Under the pieces are notes generated by a model. The model had not been told where the DNA came from and searched no databases. It was given only the letters and a program-made list of their open reading frames with translations. This document shows positions 11,251 to 23,744 of a DNA stretch of 64,000 nucleotides, piece after piece. Every line of letters starts with the position of its first letter. Position 1 is the first letter of the stretch. The DNA is from Amaranthus tricolor (taxonomy: Eukaryota > Streptophyta > Magnoliopsida > Caryophyllales > Amaranthaceae), in NCBI RefSeq assembly GCF_026212465.1, contig NC_080052.1:31170326-31234325 (forward strand). The letters run 5' to 3'. The translations under genes and the position numbers were made by a program.

Positions 11251-11704
11251 GAAAATCTGAACAAAATATGCTTTTTCCTAGAAATTTTCCCAAAAGTGAG
11301 CTTGAATGACTTTATTTTCCAAAATAAGCGTCTAACAGTCCAAGCCAGATGAATGACATTATTTGTTGTTACTAACAGCGAGCGATTGCTAAAAATTCGG
11401 TCAAAAAGTCACCCCAACAATCGCTCGCTGTTTTGATCCACTTGTTAGTAATCGTCCGCTGTAGTAACAACAGGCCATTAACATCCAATTTAAGGCAGTA
11501 ATAAATTAAAAAGTCAGCCCAGTAATCGCCCCTTGCTAGTAATAATGGGCGATTGTTGGGCTGACTTTTTGACTCAGTTTTAATAATTGCTCGCTATTAG
11601 TAATAGCGAATAATACTAGAAAATGCCTATTTTTGAGATACAAAAATTTTCCTAAACTCACTTTGGGAATTTTTTTTAAAAAAGCTTACTTTGTTCAAAT
11701 TTTC
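11251..11704. mobile_element. Mutator-like foldback MITE, 454 bp
   Basis: The termini are inverted repeats (GAAAATCTGAACAAA at the left; the right end reads GAAAATTTGAACAAA on the other strand). They are flanked by a perfect 9-bp duplication, CCTTTAAAT (11242-11250 and 11705-11713). The interior contains several near-palindromes built from 'ttactaacagcgagcgatt'-type words. The same words occur in a second, partial family member at 23745-24130. Confidence 0.7.
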
Positions 11705-11713
11705 CCTTTAAAT

Positions 11714-12032
11714 GGTTAATCTACACAACACAAGCTCTCATTTACATAAGTCTAACCATTAAATCCTTAAAAAAAAAATTGAAATTCTCATTTCAGATGG
11801 TTTCATTGCGAGAGAATTGTAAATGGAGTTTAATATTGCAATTAAAATAATCACTTTTGAACTTAAATACACATTTTTGTGGTTTAATGTTTAACACGTC
11901 ATTTTAAATGTTTGAATTCTTTCAATGTTAAAACGCAAAATATTAAAAACTCGCTGACAAATCAAAAATTGTCTTATTACGGTACTAAGAAAGCCAACCT
12001 TCATAAAATTATACTTTATTTATTATTACACT
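11714..12032. other. AT-rich spacer
   Basis: No gene or repeat is recognised between the MITE and the 3' end of the N-module pseudogene. Confidence 0.4.
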
Positions 12033-13186
12033 TTATTGATGATAATAGCAAAACCCGAAAACAGCACCGTAACCACGTAAAGCAACAGCAAGAAAACGAA
12101 GATTGGCTGTAAATATTGCAGAACTGTTGTATGGAATTTTGAGCTCATTAGCACCATAATATGCAGTAGTGCTACCAATCCATACATACCTCCATAAAAC
12201 GCAAACACCAATTCACGGTTCCAATCCTCGTCTTTAATCTTTACAAACCACCAATTATCCTTTTGGAATGAACCATCACTCACATAAACATTTATACCAC
12301 TTGGAAATTTACCTATAACAATTTCATCTACTGCTCTATAAGTTGGCATAGAATTTAACATATTAAATCTGATCGACCACACCGGACGTCTCCATTTGTG
12401 TAAAATTTGATCATATTGAGTCACTACTGTAGTTCTCGCCGATGAAGATGAAGATGATGAATTTAATTTATTCAACCTCTCGATTTCTTTTGCTTTGTTC
12501 TTCACATCTTTCGTCAAATTTTCAATTTTCTTCTCGAGATTTTTGATTTTTTCATCAAAATCTTGTTGTTCCTTGCTTTTTGATTTATTCAACCTCGCAA
12601 TTTCTTCTACTTTGTTCTTGACATCTTTCGTCAAATTTTCAACTTTTTTTTCGAGATTTTTAATTTTTTCGTCAAATTCTTGTCATTCTTTGCTATTTGA
12701 TCTACTCAATCTCGCAATTTCTTCTACTTTGTTCTTGACATCATCAGTCAATTGTTGAACCTTCTGTTCAAATTTCTTTATCTTTTCATCAAACTCTTCT
12801 TTTTCTTTATCATCATTCTTCAATGATTTGGGAATCTTAACCCCAAATTCAGCCCAATCAAACAAAGTTTTAATTTGATTAAACAATGTAGTTAAAATAG
12901 ATGAGGTAGTTACTCCAATTCGTAAGAAACTAATTCCTTGCATACTAACCCATAAACGAGATTGGCTAAGATTAGTAGCTAATCTCATAAGATCATGTCC
13001 TGTAATCTTATGACTAAATATTTCTAAGGTATCAAAATTCATGTTTCCTATCATTTCTACAACTTCCCAATCCTTCGTTTCGACAAAAATGGAATGAACT
13101 TCTTTTGTTAACTTCACCACCATTAATCGACTCTTTCCCGCACTTCGCAAGAATAAATGTTCGGAGTCTAAGTTGAAGATTCCCAT
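12033..13186 (-). pseudogene. N-module / coiled-coil / C-module gene, broken twice
   Basis: This is a single-exon paralogue of the intact gene at 49776. The ATG at 13184-13186 opens the front module (MGIFNLDSEHLFLRSAGKS, KDWEVVE, GHDLMRLATNL). Three tandem 35-residue coiled-coil repeats follow (FDEKIKKFEQKVQQLTDDV, KNKVEEIARL and two variants), then a short serine run and the C-module (RPVWSIRFN, AVDEIVIGKFPSGINVYV, GSFQKDNWWF). Two lesions are seen. A TGA at 12683-12685 sits where the next repeat has CAA (Gln). A one-base loss near 12170 moves the end out of frame; the lost frame still reads LKIPY and LRFLAVALRGYG and stops at 12033-12035, like the intact paralogue. Neither module belongs to a family I recognise. 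It lies downstream of the double-MATH gene on the same strand. A truncated product of about 168 aa (front module plus one coil) is still possible. Confidence 0.78.
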
Positions 13187-13900
13187 CACAAATTTGGTTG
13201 TAAAAAAGAAATAAATGACTTATTTTATTTTATGCAAATGACAAGATGGGTTTAACGATTGTTTATGTTTTTTGTTTATCAAAGTATAAAAGCTAGGGTT
13301 TTTATAACTAAAGACAACCACTATATACCGTTTAATTTTAAACTTAAGTCTAATAAAACTGATAAAGGCCTCAATTATTGACTACATTTTTGGTAAGGCT
13401 CCGAATATTATCTATTTTATGATATTACATAAGCGAATTAATTCAACTAAAATGTTAAGTTGATCATTGAGATTTTAATATTCGTCTTATAATATATTAT
13501 TAAAAACATTAAATTTATTATTTTTTTCACTAATTTTTAAATGACATGATCTCATGGTGAGATCATCTTTATTGAGCTGGTCAATATACATTTTTTTGTC
13601 TAAAATGATCACTTATAACATTAAAGTGATCATTTATAATTTTAAAATAATTATTTTTATAGTCTTAGAGTGATTACTTATAACATTAAAACAATCACTT
13701 AAGATCTTAAAGTAATCAAGTAAAGAAATAGACTAATTATATGGACCCGTCTCATAGTGAGATAGTCTCATACAAGACTTGTATGTTTTTTTACTAATCA
13801 ATAAATTTAAATGCAATAAATTTTACTAAAACAACAAATGACTCGTTCAAAAAGAAACAAATCACAATTAAAAATTAAAATTTGAGTAACCGTCAATAAT
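13187..13900. repeat. AT-rich spacer with a 'gtctcat' foldback MITE
   Basis: Around 13545-13790 two inverted ends ('gatctcatggtgagatc' and 'cgtctcatagtgagatag') enclose about 200 bp with repeated 'gatcacttataacatta' phrases. This is probably a MITE. No gene is seen. Confidence 0.4.
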
Positions 13901-13902
13901 GT

Positions 13903-14321
13903 GCAATTTGATTTCAAATCATTATCAACCCCTCTCATGTGAATAAGATTGTGGCACCGTAGACGAGTTCATACGAAAGGTCTATTATGCTAAAAGTTTC
14001 TATTATTAGGCTATTTAATTCAAATATAAAGCACGTCTCACGGTAAGAACGTCTCATACAAGAATTTTTGAATTATTAAATGTAAATTTAGTTTAATTTA
14101 ATAAATGTAAATTTGGTCTAATGTATGTTAATATAACTACTACTTTCAACGACCTATTTTTGTAATATAATTTATCCTAATTATAACATTTTCAACATAT
14201 TTCATTATTATAACATTTGAATATCTATTATGGTAATTTAAAATAAATTACTTCCTTGAACCACCCATATTTCTATTTTCTAATTTAAGGGAGACTTGAC
14301 TGTTGAGGCTAATTGTGAGTT
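13903..14321. repeat. Left arm of a 0.4-kb inverted repeat flanking the double-MATH gene
   Basis: This stretch matches the reverse complement of 22122-22496 almost base for base, e.g. 'ggagacttgactgttgagg' and 'cctctcatgtgaataagatt'. The arms are about 7.8 kb apart and enclose the complete double-MATH gene. They contain part of the 'gtctcac' dispersed repeat. Confidence 0.75.
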
Positions 14322-15578
14322 TTTTCTAATACAAAGACTCCTACCATTCGTGAAAAGCCATTTTTCATTATTCACGTTATGAAAACATGATTTGGAGGAA
14401 ATAATATTCTTACAACCGAACCGACCAAAATAAATGAAGATCATAAATAATTCATGAGGCTATTTCAATTATAAGAATGTTTGGGAAATTACAGGAGAAA
14501 CCATCTAAAAGTGTTAAAAGTATATTCATTTGAATTGATTCCTTACTAAAAAATAAGCTGGACGAGCATCTTTCCCCAACTGCTCATTTCCAATTCTGGG
14601 GCCTCACTGTTAGACAACTATGTGTTAGCTTACGGTTAGAGAAATAGAGGGTTAGATGAAAAAATATATATGCATCTAATAAATGCAAAAATTTTTAATT
14701 AATAATCATGATTTGTAAATTATCACAAAAAGGCAAAAAGAATAATATTAAAATAAACACAATCGAAAAGACAAATTAATATAACAAAACTCTCACCCTA
14801 TCACATCCTACCACATAAAGCTGATTTATCAATCTCACAAATAACCGTTATTTACTAAGACCTTCTCTAATAAATGACATTATATTATGTACACAGTATA
14901 ATATGGATATTAATTAAATTTATGTAAAAATTAAAGGGAGAACTTGTTTAAGTAAAAATATTAATATTGGCCCAATATGCCTAAATCTCATCTAATGAAA
15001 AGATGTCTTTGCTACCTTGATGGTTATATTTGTCCAACTTCAATTATCTCATTCTTTTTCTAAATTTCATTTCAATGCATTACTATTGAGAGATGTGATA
15101 TTAGGTAGTAATGGAAATTTGTATATAAAAAACTTTTTTATGATCGAAGTTTTATTATGGGAATGACATGAAATTTTTGATGAAATTTACACTATAAATT
15201 ATTCCCATTAGTACCATATAGTACCACTAATCAAATAGACCATCAAGATATAAAAAATAAATAGACATACATAGTAAAGGAGGAAATGTTAAAGGAAAAA
15301 TAGTATGAGTATTAGCTCTTGAGAGTTGAGAGTAACAAATAATAAAATAGCTAATTTATCATTACTAAACTTAAAAATAAGTATAATAATTTAAGTAATA
15401 AACTAACCATAAACAACAAATAAGGGCATTAGTTTAATTAAGAATCATAAAAGTAAATAACCAAACAAACATTCAATTATTTTGAAGGAAAATACAATAA
15501 AATACAACAGAAGATTTATAAGGAAATTAAACACGTAGAGGATCGATCGGATGGATCGCGTCTTGGCCCGGGCTGGGC
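14322..15578. other. AT-rich spacer
   Basis: No gene or clear mobile element is seen. It is the 3' flank of the double-MATH gene. Confidence 0.4.
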
Positions 15579-18500
15579 TTATAAAAGGTGAGATAAGAAA
15601 ACTGAATTGAAAGTGACTTGCACAGATGCATTGTTGTCTTCCACATATTTGTATCTCCGAGAAAACAGATATCCGCTTGGCATGAATGTAGGATAACCCG
15701 CAGTATCCTTATTGTAATTGTACCAATCAAGAACTGTAACACATAATATATCCAATCCATCATAAATTAATTTAAGGGAAATATTTTTTTTGTATATGAA
15801 GGGGACTACTCTGTCCATTTTGTTTGTATTAAAGAAGAAATGAGTTGTTCTTAGAAAAGTAGTAATAAATGAAAAGAGAGAATGAATTGTGTTGATGAAA
15901 ATAAAATAGTATTAAAATATATGGATGAGATTAAAATAGAGTGGCGAGTCATTATCTAAAAATATAAATGTGGTGATTAGGTTGATTTAGAGTCTTTAAT
16001 CATGGTTGGAGTAATTGTGGTTAAAGAGGTGTTCCTCATGTTTGAGTATAAATTTATCCTAGGGAAGAATGAGGGAATATTTTTCTCCAAATGAGGAAAA
16101 TCATCAACTTTTTCTATTCATCTTTTTTTTGTTCACTCTTATTCTACCTAATTCACAAATATTTCAATTACATCTGTTGCACCTCTAACTTACCTTTATT
16201 CCATTAGTTTGACTTTTTTTACCCCTTAAATATTTACACTCAATCCAAGTGAGTTCTTATTCTATCTATTAGTCCTATTTATTTTTTGTTACTATTTATT
16301 TATCACTCTTAATTTGTATTTTATTCTTAATTTATAAATTAAATACAGTTATGTGAGATCTTAAGTTTTTAAGACTATTTTTTAGCTTTTCCTCTGAAAC
16401 CTAAAAATAAACGGAACAGTAATATAGTACCAAATGCATGTAAATACTTACCAGCATTCCTTCCATGTTCGTAATCCCCCTTAACATTATTAAGGATGCG
16501 TAAATTAAAATTAACAAGCATGCTCTTTCCACCGGAAAGCTTGTTTTTGTCCAGGAGTTTCATATATAGTGAATGGTGGGTGGAAGATCCCTCTTCGTAT
16601 CCATCTCTGTATAACACTAGTTTCCTGCATATTTTTCAACTCTCAACCAACAAAATTAGAGGAATTATATTAAGGGAAAACGTATCAAAACATACTAAAA
16701 ATAAAATAAACATCGCCTCTCATTTCCGTACGTTTGATAATTTGAAGGTACTAAAGCTGAATAAGCTAAGTCAAACATTTTTATATTGACTAATTACATG
16801 ATTACTTGAGAGAAGAAAAAAAATATGTAATAATCGTACTCATATTACTTTCTAACTAAGGTAAAATTTAAATCCAATAAGTGAATGATTCTAATATATA
16901 TACATAGTGCACAATAAAATATTGTGCAGTATACTCTTTAATTGTCTCTTTCCTAAGTCATATATATATATACTCCCTAATAAGTTTACACTTGATGTAG
17001 TGTGCACTAAATTCAATCAAGACGATCTACTTTCACCTTATAATATATGTTAAAGTATATAATATTTCATGGGACATAAGCTTAGCTTAAGCTTTTAGTT
17101 GATTTAGTTCCTTGACATAATATCAAAAGCCAGCATGACAAAAAAAATCATGGGTTCTAATCTCAATCACCCCTCATTTAAAGTGAAATATTCAGCACAT
17201 GTGTGTATCCATACTCCTAGCCCAAAGGGCTCTCGTATGAGGGAATGTGTTAGAGTAGTCCTTAACCAATAGCTTAATCTTTTAGTTGAGTCGGTTCCGT
17301 TACAATATATTCCCAATGCAAAAAAAATCTTTTATCTTTTATGAACGGATCACAAAAAGGAAACACTATATTCCATGCATATCTTTTAAATGTATAGGTA
17401 ATTAGACGTAGTTTATATATTTATGTGAGAGCATGCATTCTCAAATAAATAAGAACGAAGTTAAGTATTAAAAAGAAAGAAAAAAAGTAAAAGGGTGTGG
17501 CAAATTCGTATACACATACGCACCATGTATAATCTTCTCCATCGAATCTAGTAGTGAAAGTTTCAGATTCCAACGGTTCAGAACGGGGCGGAGTTAGGTC
17601 GAATGTGACGTCATAAATGCGTTTTGGAATATTTTTCACAACTGATATCTGTGAATATTTTGGTTCACCACTTGTAATGTAAACCTCCGCTCCAAAAGTG
17701 CACTTGTGGTTAACCAAGAATCCATTTGATGGTAGTTTAAAATCATCTGTTTTTATTGCTTTCGGAATTCCCCATTCTGCATCTCGCACGTCAAAACTCC
17801 TTTCTCCCAAATCTGTGGAGTATTAATCAAAACATTCACTTTTTGTCTTTTAGGAAACAGGAAATAATATAAGCATCAAATCTTAAATATTGATTTTTCT
17901 TAGTTTTTTAAAAAAGGATTAATTAATGCAATTAAATTATTTAAAAATAGCAAAGGACTTGAATGATTTATAAGTATATAATCAATATCCTTAAGCTTTA
18001 TATATATTAAAGTTTTACGAATAATATTTGTTAAATTAATAATGGTTGATCATTATATAAGAGCTAATTACTATTGAATTACCCTCCACATAGTGTTAGA
18101 GAATTAAACATGGTAAATTGAAAGTAATGATGTAATGGTGTGCTTACCTTCGATCACTAAATATTCACCCGATAATTGATCTTGTATAAAAAATTTTATG
18201 GTCACAGTAACTTCGCTGGGTCGATTTACGGGATCCTTTTTCCTTGTGAGGTACAAGGAGACGTGTTGGTCACCTCCTCTTGCTTTATTCCCATTAGGAT
18301 AAATACGTAGCGCCCTGAATTTCAGGCGAACCATAGATATAAGAGATGACCATCTTCTTTTTTTCTATCTATATTGGACAATTTTATATATTTATAATAA
18401 TAAGAAAAAATTACCGTAAATAATATAATATTTTAATTTTTTTCTCCATAATAATACGATGTATTCATTAATCCTGAAAAATAACAAGTAATAGGTATAT

Positions 18501-21500
18501 TTTCCACTGGCAAACTTTACCTGTTATTTACTCACAATTGTAGGTCATTTTATAAAAAAAAATTAATAATAAAATCTTTAAAAAAGAAAAAACCACCCTT
18601 CTCTGTCCCAAATCTTCACTAACTTATCCTAACACCAACCTCTCAACAACCAATGCACCACCCCTCTGGCCTCGATCATTCTAACACCCCTCCCCGATGA
18701 CTCCACCACCCCTCTCCTACCTCTGTGCAACTCTCAACCCTCAGAAACAAAACCTTCAAATTAACAATTTCTAAAATGAAAGAGTAAAAACTTTAAGTGA
18801 ATTAAAATCAAGAAAAAAGATCAGAAAGAGATGAGAATTACCAGTGAAGCTTGTTTTTGTTCTTGCATTTGAGGTTTAAATTTTATTTAATTAAGTTATA
18901 AGTATCAAATCAAACAATCCTAACACTTTCATGAAACTAAATGGAGTTAATTGCTCAAAAAATCACCAACACAAGTGAATACCAATAAGAACTGAAATAT
19001 TAGAAGTGGGTTGTTGATAAGAGTAGTGGTGGTGGGTCGCCGGAAATGATGGGGTGATAGTGGGAAGGTAGGTGGGGCTGCAATGGTGCGGTCGTGCTAG
19101 GGTGGGGGTTGGGGTAATGCACAGGTGGAAAGAAGGGGATGGGGTGAGATTTTTTTTAATTTAAATTAATTATTTTTTTTTTGGTAAAAATGACCTGTTT
19201 TACAGATAGCGGATGAAAATGGATTTTGGTAGAAAACTCACCTTATTGTTTGTATTATTCATGATTAATTAACATTTGATATTATTATGGGGAAAAAATT
19301 GAAATAATATCCTAATAATAATATCAACAATTGCCCTTTGGCTCTTAAAATTTACTCTTTTTTATAACTTTATTGTGGTAGAAAACTCACCTTATTGTTT
19401 GTATTATTCATGATTAATTAACATTTGATATTATTATGGGGAAAAAATTGAAATAATATCCTAATAATAATATCAACAATTGCCCTTTGGCTCTTAAAAT
19501 TTACTCTTTTTTATAACTTTATTGTTCCCATTCAAATAAATAAATAAACATTGACTTATTAATTAATCTTTTTTAGTTATTAAAAAAATTATTATTTTCT
19601 CGGTCCCGTAATGAAGTTTTCACAAGAAATGTTCTTGGAATTAACAAAATAAAACCGTTTAGATAGTAAATATATTATTTTATTGAAGAATAAATTTGAT
19701 GGAGATAAAGTGAGAATCATAAACAATAAAAAATATTTTAAAAAGTGAAAAAAATACATGGACCACTACTAATAAAAAGTATTTTTATAAAGTTAGTGAT
19801 AAATTGAGAATCATGTAGAGGCATAAAAAATATAAAAATGTTAAAATAGTGTTAGTGAAAAATATTTGAGGATCATAAGTATTATAACAATATTAAACTG
19901 ATTATAAATAAAATTATTTTTACTCAAAATTTTTGATATAAATAAAAATTTTTTTTACGGGACAACAAATATATAAAATACCCTAAGGGGACAAATGAGA
20001 ATTTCTTTGAAAAACAAGGAGGATATTATTTCAAGGTGAAATATAAAAAGTAACTCCTAGACCCTAGCTAGTATATTAAAGATAAGAAACTTGTTAAATT
20101 ACAATGTTAACCTTCCAAAAAAATAAAGCTAAAAACAATTTATTCAAAAAAAATAATAAATTAAAAAGTAGTTTTAAAAGCAATAAATAATGATACCAGC
20201 AGTTCACTCAAAAAACAAAATAATGATACCATTCAACTCCCCCAGCAGCAAATTGGGGTGTTTCGAATACGTCAAGATTGGCCGCTGTGAGTGCACTTTC
20301 AAGTTTGTCATAAGAATCAATTTCGAAGATGAAGTGGGAGGGCTTCCGTGATCTGAATGTCAGGACTGGTTTGCTTGGATCAGCAATATCAAAATTGTAG
20401 TTTCCTGTATGTAATGATCACTTTTTGCCTTACTTAATTAATACTATCATTAATTATTTAATTAATTAAATACCAATTACCAATATATGTTCTTCAATCA
20501 AGCTACCTAGGTAGTATTAAGAAATTTCCTTTGTCTCTTCACTTTTGTCATATTGGAATATTAGATAGTGTGCCCGTGCACAACTTTATTAAATTTTATA
20601 ATATATTTGTTAAAATTAAGAAATTAAAATTTTAAGAAATAAATTTTATATTATAGCTATATTTCATTTTACTCAAAATAATTGTATACATTACATACAT
20701 TGTATGATTTATATCATATTTTGCATTGTGTGTGTAGATGATTGTGAAAATTTATTAGTACATGACAAATAAATCATAAGGAAAGAAAAAAAATTGATTA
20801 TATATTTAATATAATTTTATTTACCTAGAATATACAATACGAAATTATGAGTTTTTTCATAAAAAGTAAAATACCAATTTATGCTAACAAAAATAATTAT
20901 TACATGAATTTATATAAAGTATTACAACTATTAATAACTTATTTCAAAATCAAATTTAACATAAAAATATGTAAAATTATTTTATAAAATTTTAAACGAA
21001 AAAAGTAATTTTTGTCGTAAAAATATAAGTGACTTACATAAAGATAGTCACAATCTAAATCATATTAAAATTAAGCATTTTATTTAAGTAATTAATTGTA
21101 TAACTAACAAAAAAAATCCTAATAATGTATTTAATTTATGTAATTTAATATTTTTTTTTGCTTTGGAAACATAAACATCTAATTATACTTTATTATTTTA
21201 TCATTTATTATTTCTTGGGAAGTTAAAATCATTATATAAAGTATTAATTGTTTTCTAATTTTTAGATTAGATTCTCTTGAAAATTAAAAATTATTATTGA
21301 TAAAGAAGACTTGTTAATTTTTATGTACAGCCCTAAGGATTGTAAACATTTACCCTAAAATTATACTATTATGTTTTAATCATTTTAAAATATTCAATAC
21401 ACTAAATAATATGCATTTAATAAATAAAATTTAAAAGGTTTTATAAATAATTCAAAAAAAATAATATATATAGTTTTCTAATACATTAAATGATGTGACA

Positions 21501-21894
21501 TAAAAATATAAAATTTACCAGTATGGATAATATTATAGTCATAATAAGAAATTAATAAAGTCAAAGATATAAATAGTATTCATAATAAACAATGACATCA
21601 TCATTGAGTATTGGAGGGAAAATTTTTATTGAGAGACACGTAAGCAATTTTAAAACTGTTGTTCCAGTAGTATTTTGTTTTAATAATAGTTATAGATAAA
21701 TTATAAATTTCTTTAAGTACAAACAAAATTTAACATAGATGATCTTGAGTTTAAATATATCCATATATAGAATTTTTTTTGATTTATATAAATTGTAGTA
21801 AATAATTTTTATTAAATCTATCTATAGGAATAAATGAATTGAAAATATATGGAAGAAGATCACACTTACGGCCTTTCCATGTTGAACCCGGCAT
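15579..21894 (-). CDS. Tandem MATH (TRAF-like) domain protein
   Basis: Six exons are read on the minus strand: 21894-21870, 20404-20230, 18314-18148, 17812-17524, 16624-16452 and 15733-15579, giving 327 aa with all phases agreeing. MATH domain 1 runs from HFIFEIDSY through EWALRIYPNGN, QHVSLYLTR, TIKFFIQDQ, EWGIPKAI, NGFLVNHKCTFGAEVYI. Domain 2 runs from YDVTFDLTP through DYTWKLVLYRDGY, HHSLYMKLLDK, MLVNFNLRI to a short C-terminal end. MATH domains bind peptide ligands and oligomerise; in plants such proteins serve as adaptors, including in virus-restriction and immune-receptor turnover, but no specific role can be assigned here. Exon 1 (25 nt, MPGSTWKG) is the weakest call: it matches only the end of the linker exon in the 43518-32148 paralogue, so this gene seems to lack the N-module. 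Donor 2 is GTATCA and donor 4 is GTGCGT. A TRIM lies in intron 4 and a foldback element in intron 2. Confidence 0.8.
17048..17304 (+). mobile_element. TRIM copy in intron 4 of the double-MATH gene
   Basis: The left LTR (TGTTAAAGTATATAAT...TTGACA, 17048-17117) is followed by a mutated PBS (TAATATCAAAAGCC), the usual interior ('tctcaatcacccctcattt'), a purine tract, and a shortened right LTR (17248-17304). A 5-bp duplication, ATATA, flanks it. It lies on the strand opposite to the host gene. Confidence 0.65.
18410..19375. mobile_element. Foldback element in intron 2 of the double-MATH gene
   Basis: Left text ('ttttttctccataataata', 'taggtcatttta') is inverted at the right ('tattattatggggaaaaaa', 'taaaaatgacct'). 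Within are a C-rich left part ('ccaccacccctctcctacc') and a G-rich right part ('ggtaggtggggctgc'), which also oppose each other. The edges are approximate. No coding region is seen. Confidence 0.5.
19227..19525. repeat. Perfect 149-bp tandem duplication
   Basis: The block starting 'tggtagaaaactcacc' at 19227 is repeated at 19376 with no difference that I can see. The duplicated block is the right end of the foldback element. Confidence 0.85.
19598..19964. mobile_element. Stowaway-like MITE, intact copy
   Basis: The ends CGGTCCCGTAATGAAG and TTTTTACGGGAC are inverted. The interior ('cataagtattataacaata', 'ttgatggagataaagtgag') matches the copies at 24861-27240 (split) and 45674-46037. It lies in intron 2 of the double-MATH gene. 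Confidence 0.6.
20231..21869. other. Remaining intron sequence, AT-rich
   Basis: This is intron 1 of the double-MATH gene plus its flanks. It is extremely AT-rich, with no recognised repeat family apart from short A/T runs. Confidence 0.35.
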
Positions 21895-22121
21895 GATGAA
21901 TTTTGATGAGTTTTTTTGCAGAAAGAAATAAAAGGATCCTTTAATTATTAGAGTGTACACTTTTGTCTCTTCTCTGGAAAACTGCAAATTGCTTGCTTTA
22001 AATAGATTCATTAAAACCATGTGAATGAAGAAATAAAATATGGATTTGCATACGACTTTAAAAATTCCATTATTCTTAATATAAAAAATGAATATATCTA
22101 ACACTGAGGCCGCAGAATTGG

Positions 22122-22496
22122 AAATTAGCCTCAACAGTCAAGTCTCCCTTAAATTAGAAAATAGAAATATGGGTGGTTCAAGGAAGTAATTTATTTTAAA
22201 TTACCATAATAGATATTCAAATGTTATGATAATGAAATATGTTGAAAATGTTATAATTAGGATAAATTATATTACAAAAATAGGTCGTTGAAAGTAGTAG
22301 TTATATTAACATACATTACACTAAATTTACATTTATTAAATTAAACTAAACTTACATTTAATAATTCAAAAATAAGTCTTACCGTGAGACGTGCTCTATA
22401 TTTCAATTAAATTAAACTTTTCGTATGAACTCGTCTCACGGTGCGACAATCTTATTCACACATGAGAGGGGTTGATAATGATTTGAAATCAAATTG
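22122..22496. repeat. Right arm of the 0.4-kb inverted repeat
   Basis: This is the inverted partner of 13903-14321. It begins 'attagcctcaacagtcaag' and runs to 'gatttgaaatcaaattg'. It lies just upstream of exon 1 of the double-MATH gene. Confidence 0.75.
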
Positions 22497-22659
22497 TTCG
22501 AATATGGTCAACAAAAAAATTAATGAATTCAGAATACCCTGTTATTTTAGTTTTACTACATAATACATAAAAAAATTTTCACTTTAATTTTTGCATTGTA
22601 TTAAAATAATCAAAGAAGACGTAGAAATATTATCTATAATCATTGATCCGAATATATAG

Positions 22660-22905
22660 GATTATAAAATATCAATTCTATCATCAGGACCGACCATAAA
22701 GGTAGGTAAGAAGTACTGCCGCCTAAGACCCCGACACTTAACGGGCCCAATTTTTAATTTCACCATGAATTTGTAAACCAATGATTATAAAATATCAATT
22801 CTATCATCAGGACCGACCCTAAAGGTAGGCGAGAAGTACCGCCGCCTAAGACCCCGACACTTAACGGGCTCAATTTTTAATTTCACCATGAATTTGTAAA
22901 CCAAT
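22660..22905. repeat. 123-bp tandem duplication
   Basis: Two adjacent copies (22660-22782 and 22783-22905) start 'gattataaaatatcaattc' and differ at only a few bases. They contain 'gccgcctaagaccccgac' and 'acttaacgggc' words seen in dispersed plant repeats. Confidence 0.8.
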
Positions 22906-23744
22906 TAGCAATTAGGATCAAGAAGCCATTTTTGGGTTGAGAAGGAAGATGAAGCTTATTTTTGACATTTTGGGATTTGGGAGTACTTTTAAATTGAATT
23001 GACCAAAATGACCATGTAAGTTGTTGATGGTTGGAGCTAAAAGGTAAGGGTATAAATGGAAAAAAGTGAAGGGAATAGTAAGGCTTCTAGATTTAGTAGG
23101 AGTATTAACCAGAGTAGATATAAGACTACATTTTGGTAATTGTCTCTTATAATTTAATTTATTAATTGATTTGATACTCTATCCAATAAGTTATTTCAAT
23201 TAGGAATATAATATTTTTAATTATTCACCTTCATTTTTTTAGGCATCTTCACTATAAATCTCTAATAGAAAGTTATTTTTGGCTTATTTAATTGAGACTC
23301 ACTAACCTAGTCAACTATATTTTTTTGTTCTAAGCTTATATTTTTTTCACATTAGCGTAAAATCAAAGGGGACTTTATCATGAAATGGAAGAAGTATAAT
23401 GAAAAATTATGAAAGATTAATATTAATAACTTTTCTATTTAACAAATCAAATAAAATCACACTTATTTCTCATCTAATTGATTTGATGATTATGTCATTT
23501 ACTCTATATGTCTTTGTATTTTTGTTATCTTGACTTGAATAAGAAAGACAAATTGCATAAAAAATGTTCATTTCATTAGTAAAATACTTAATTTTTTTTA
23601 AATAATTGCATATTTTAATCAAATTACTTTTGTAAAATATTTTCAAAATACTATTATTTTAGAAGTCTCAATTTACTATTTTGCCTAGGACCCATTAAAT
23701 TCGAAAATTTGAAAAAAAATAAGATTTTTTAATAACTTTAATCA
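22906..23744. other. AT-rich spacer
   Basis: No gene is seen. There are scattered weak similarities to MITE ends only. Confidence 0.35.

Noticed and set aside
21784..22134. Longer N-terminus for the double-MATH gene
   Set aside because: The upstream frame is hydrophobic AT-rich text with no similarity to the N-module or linker; the ATG at 21894 fits the paralogue's exon border.
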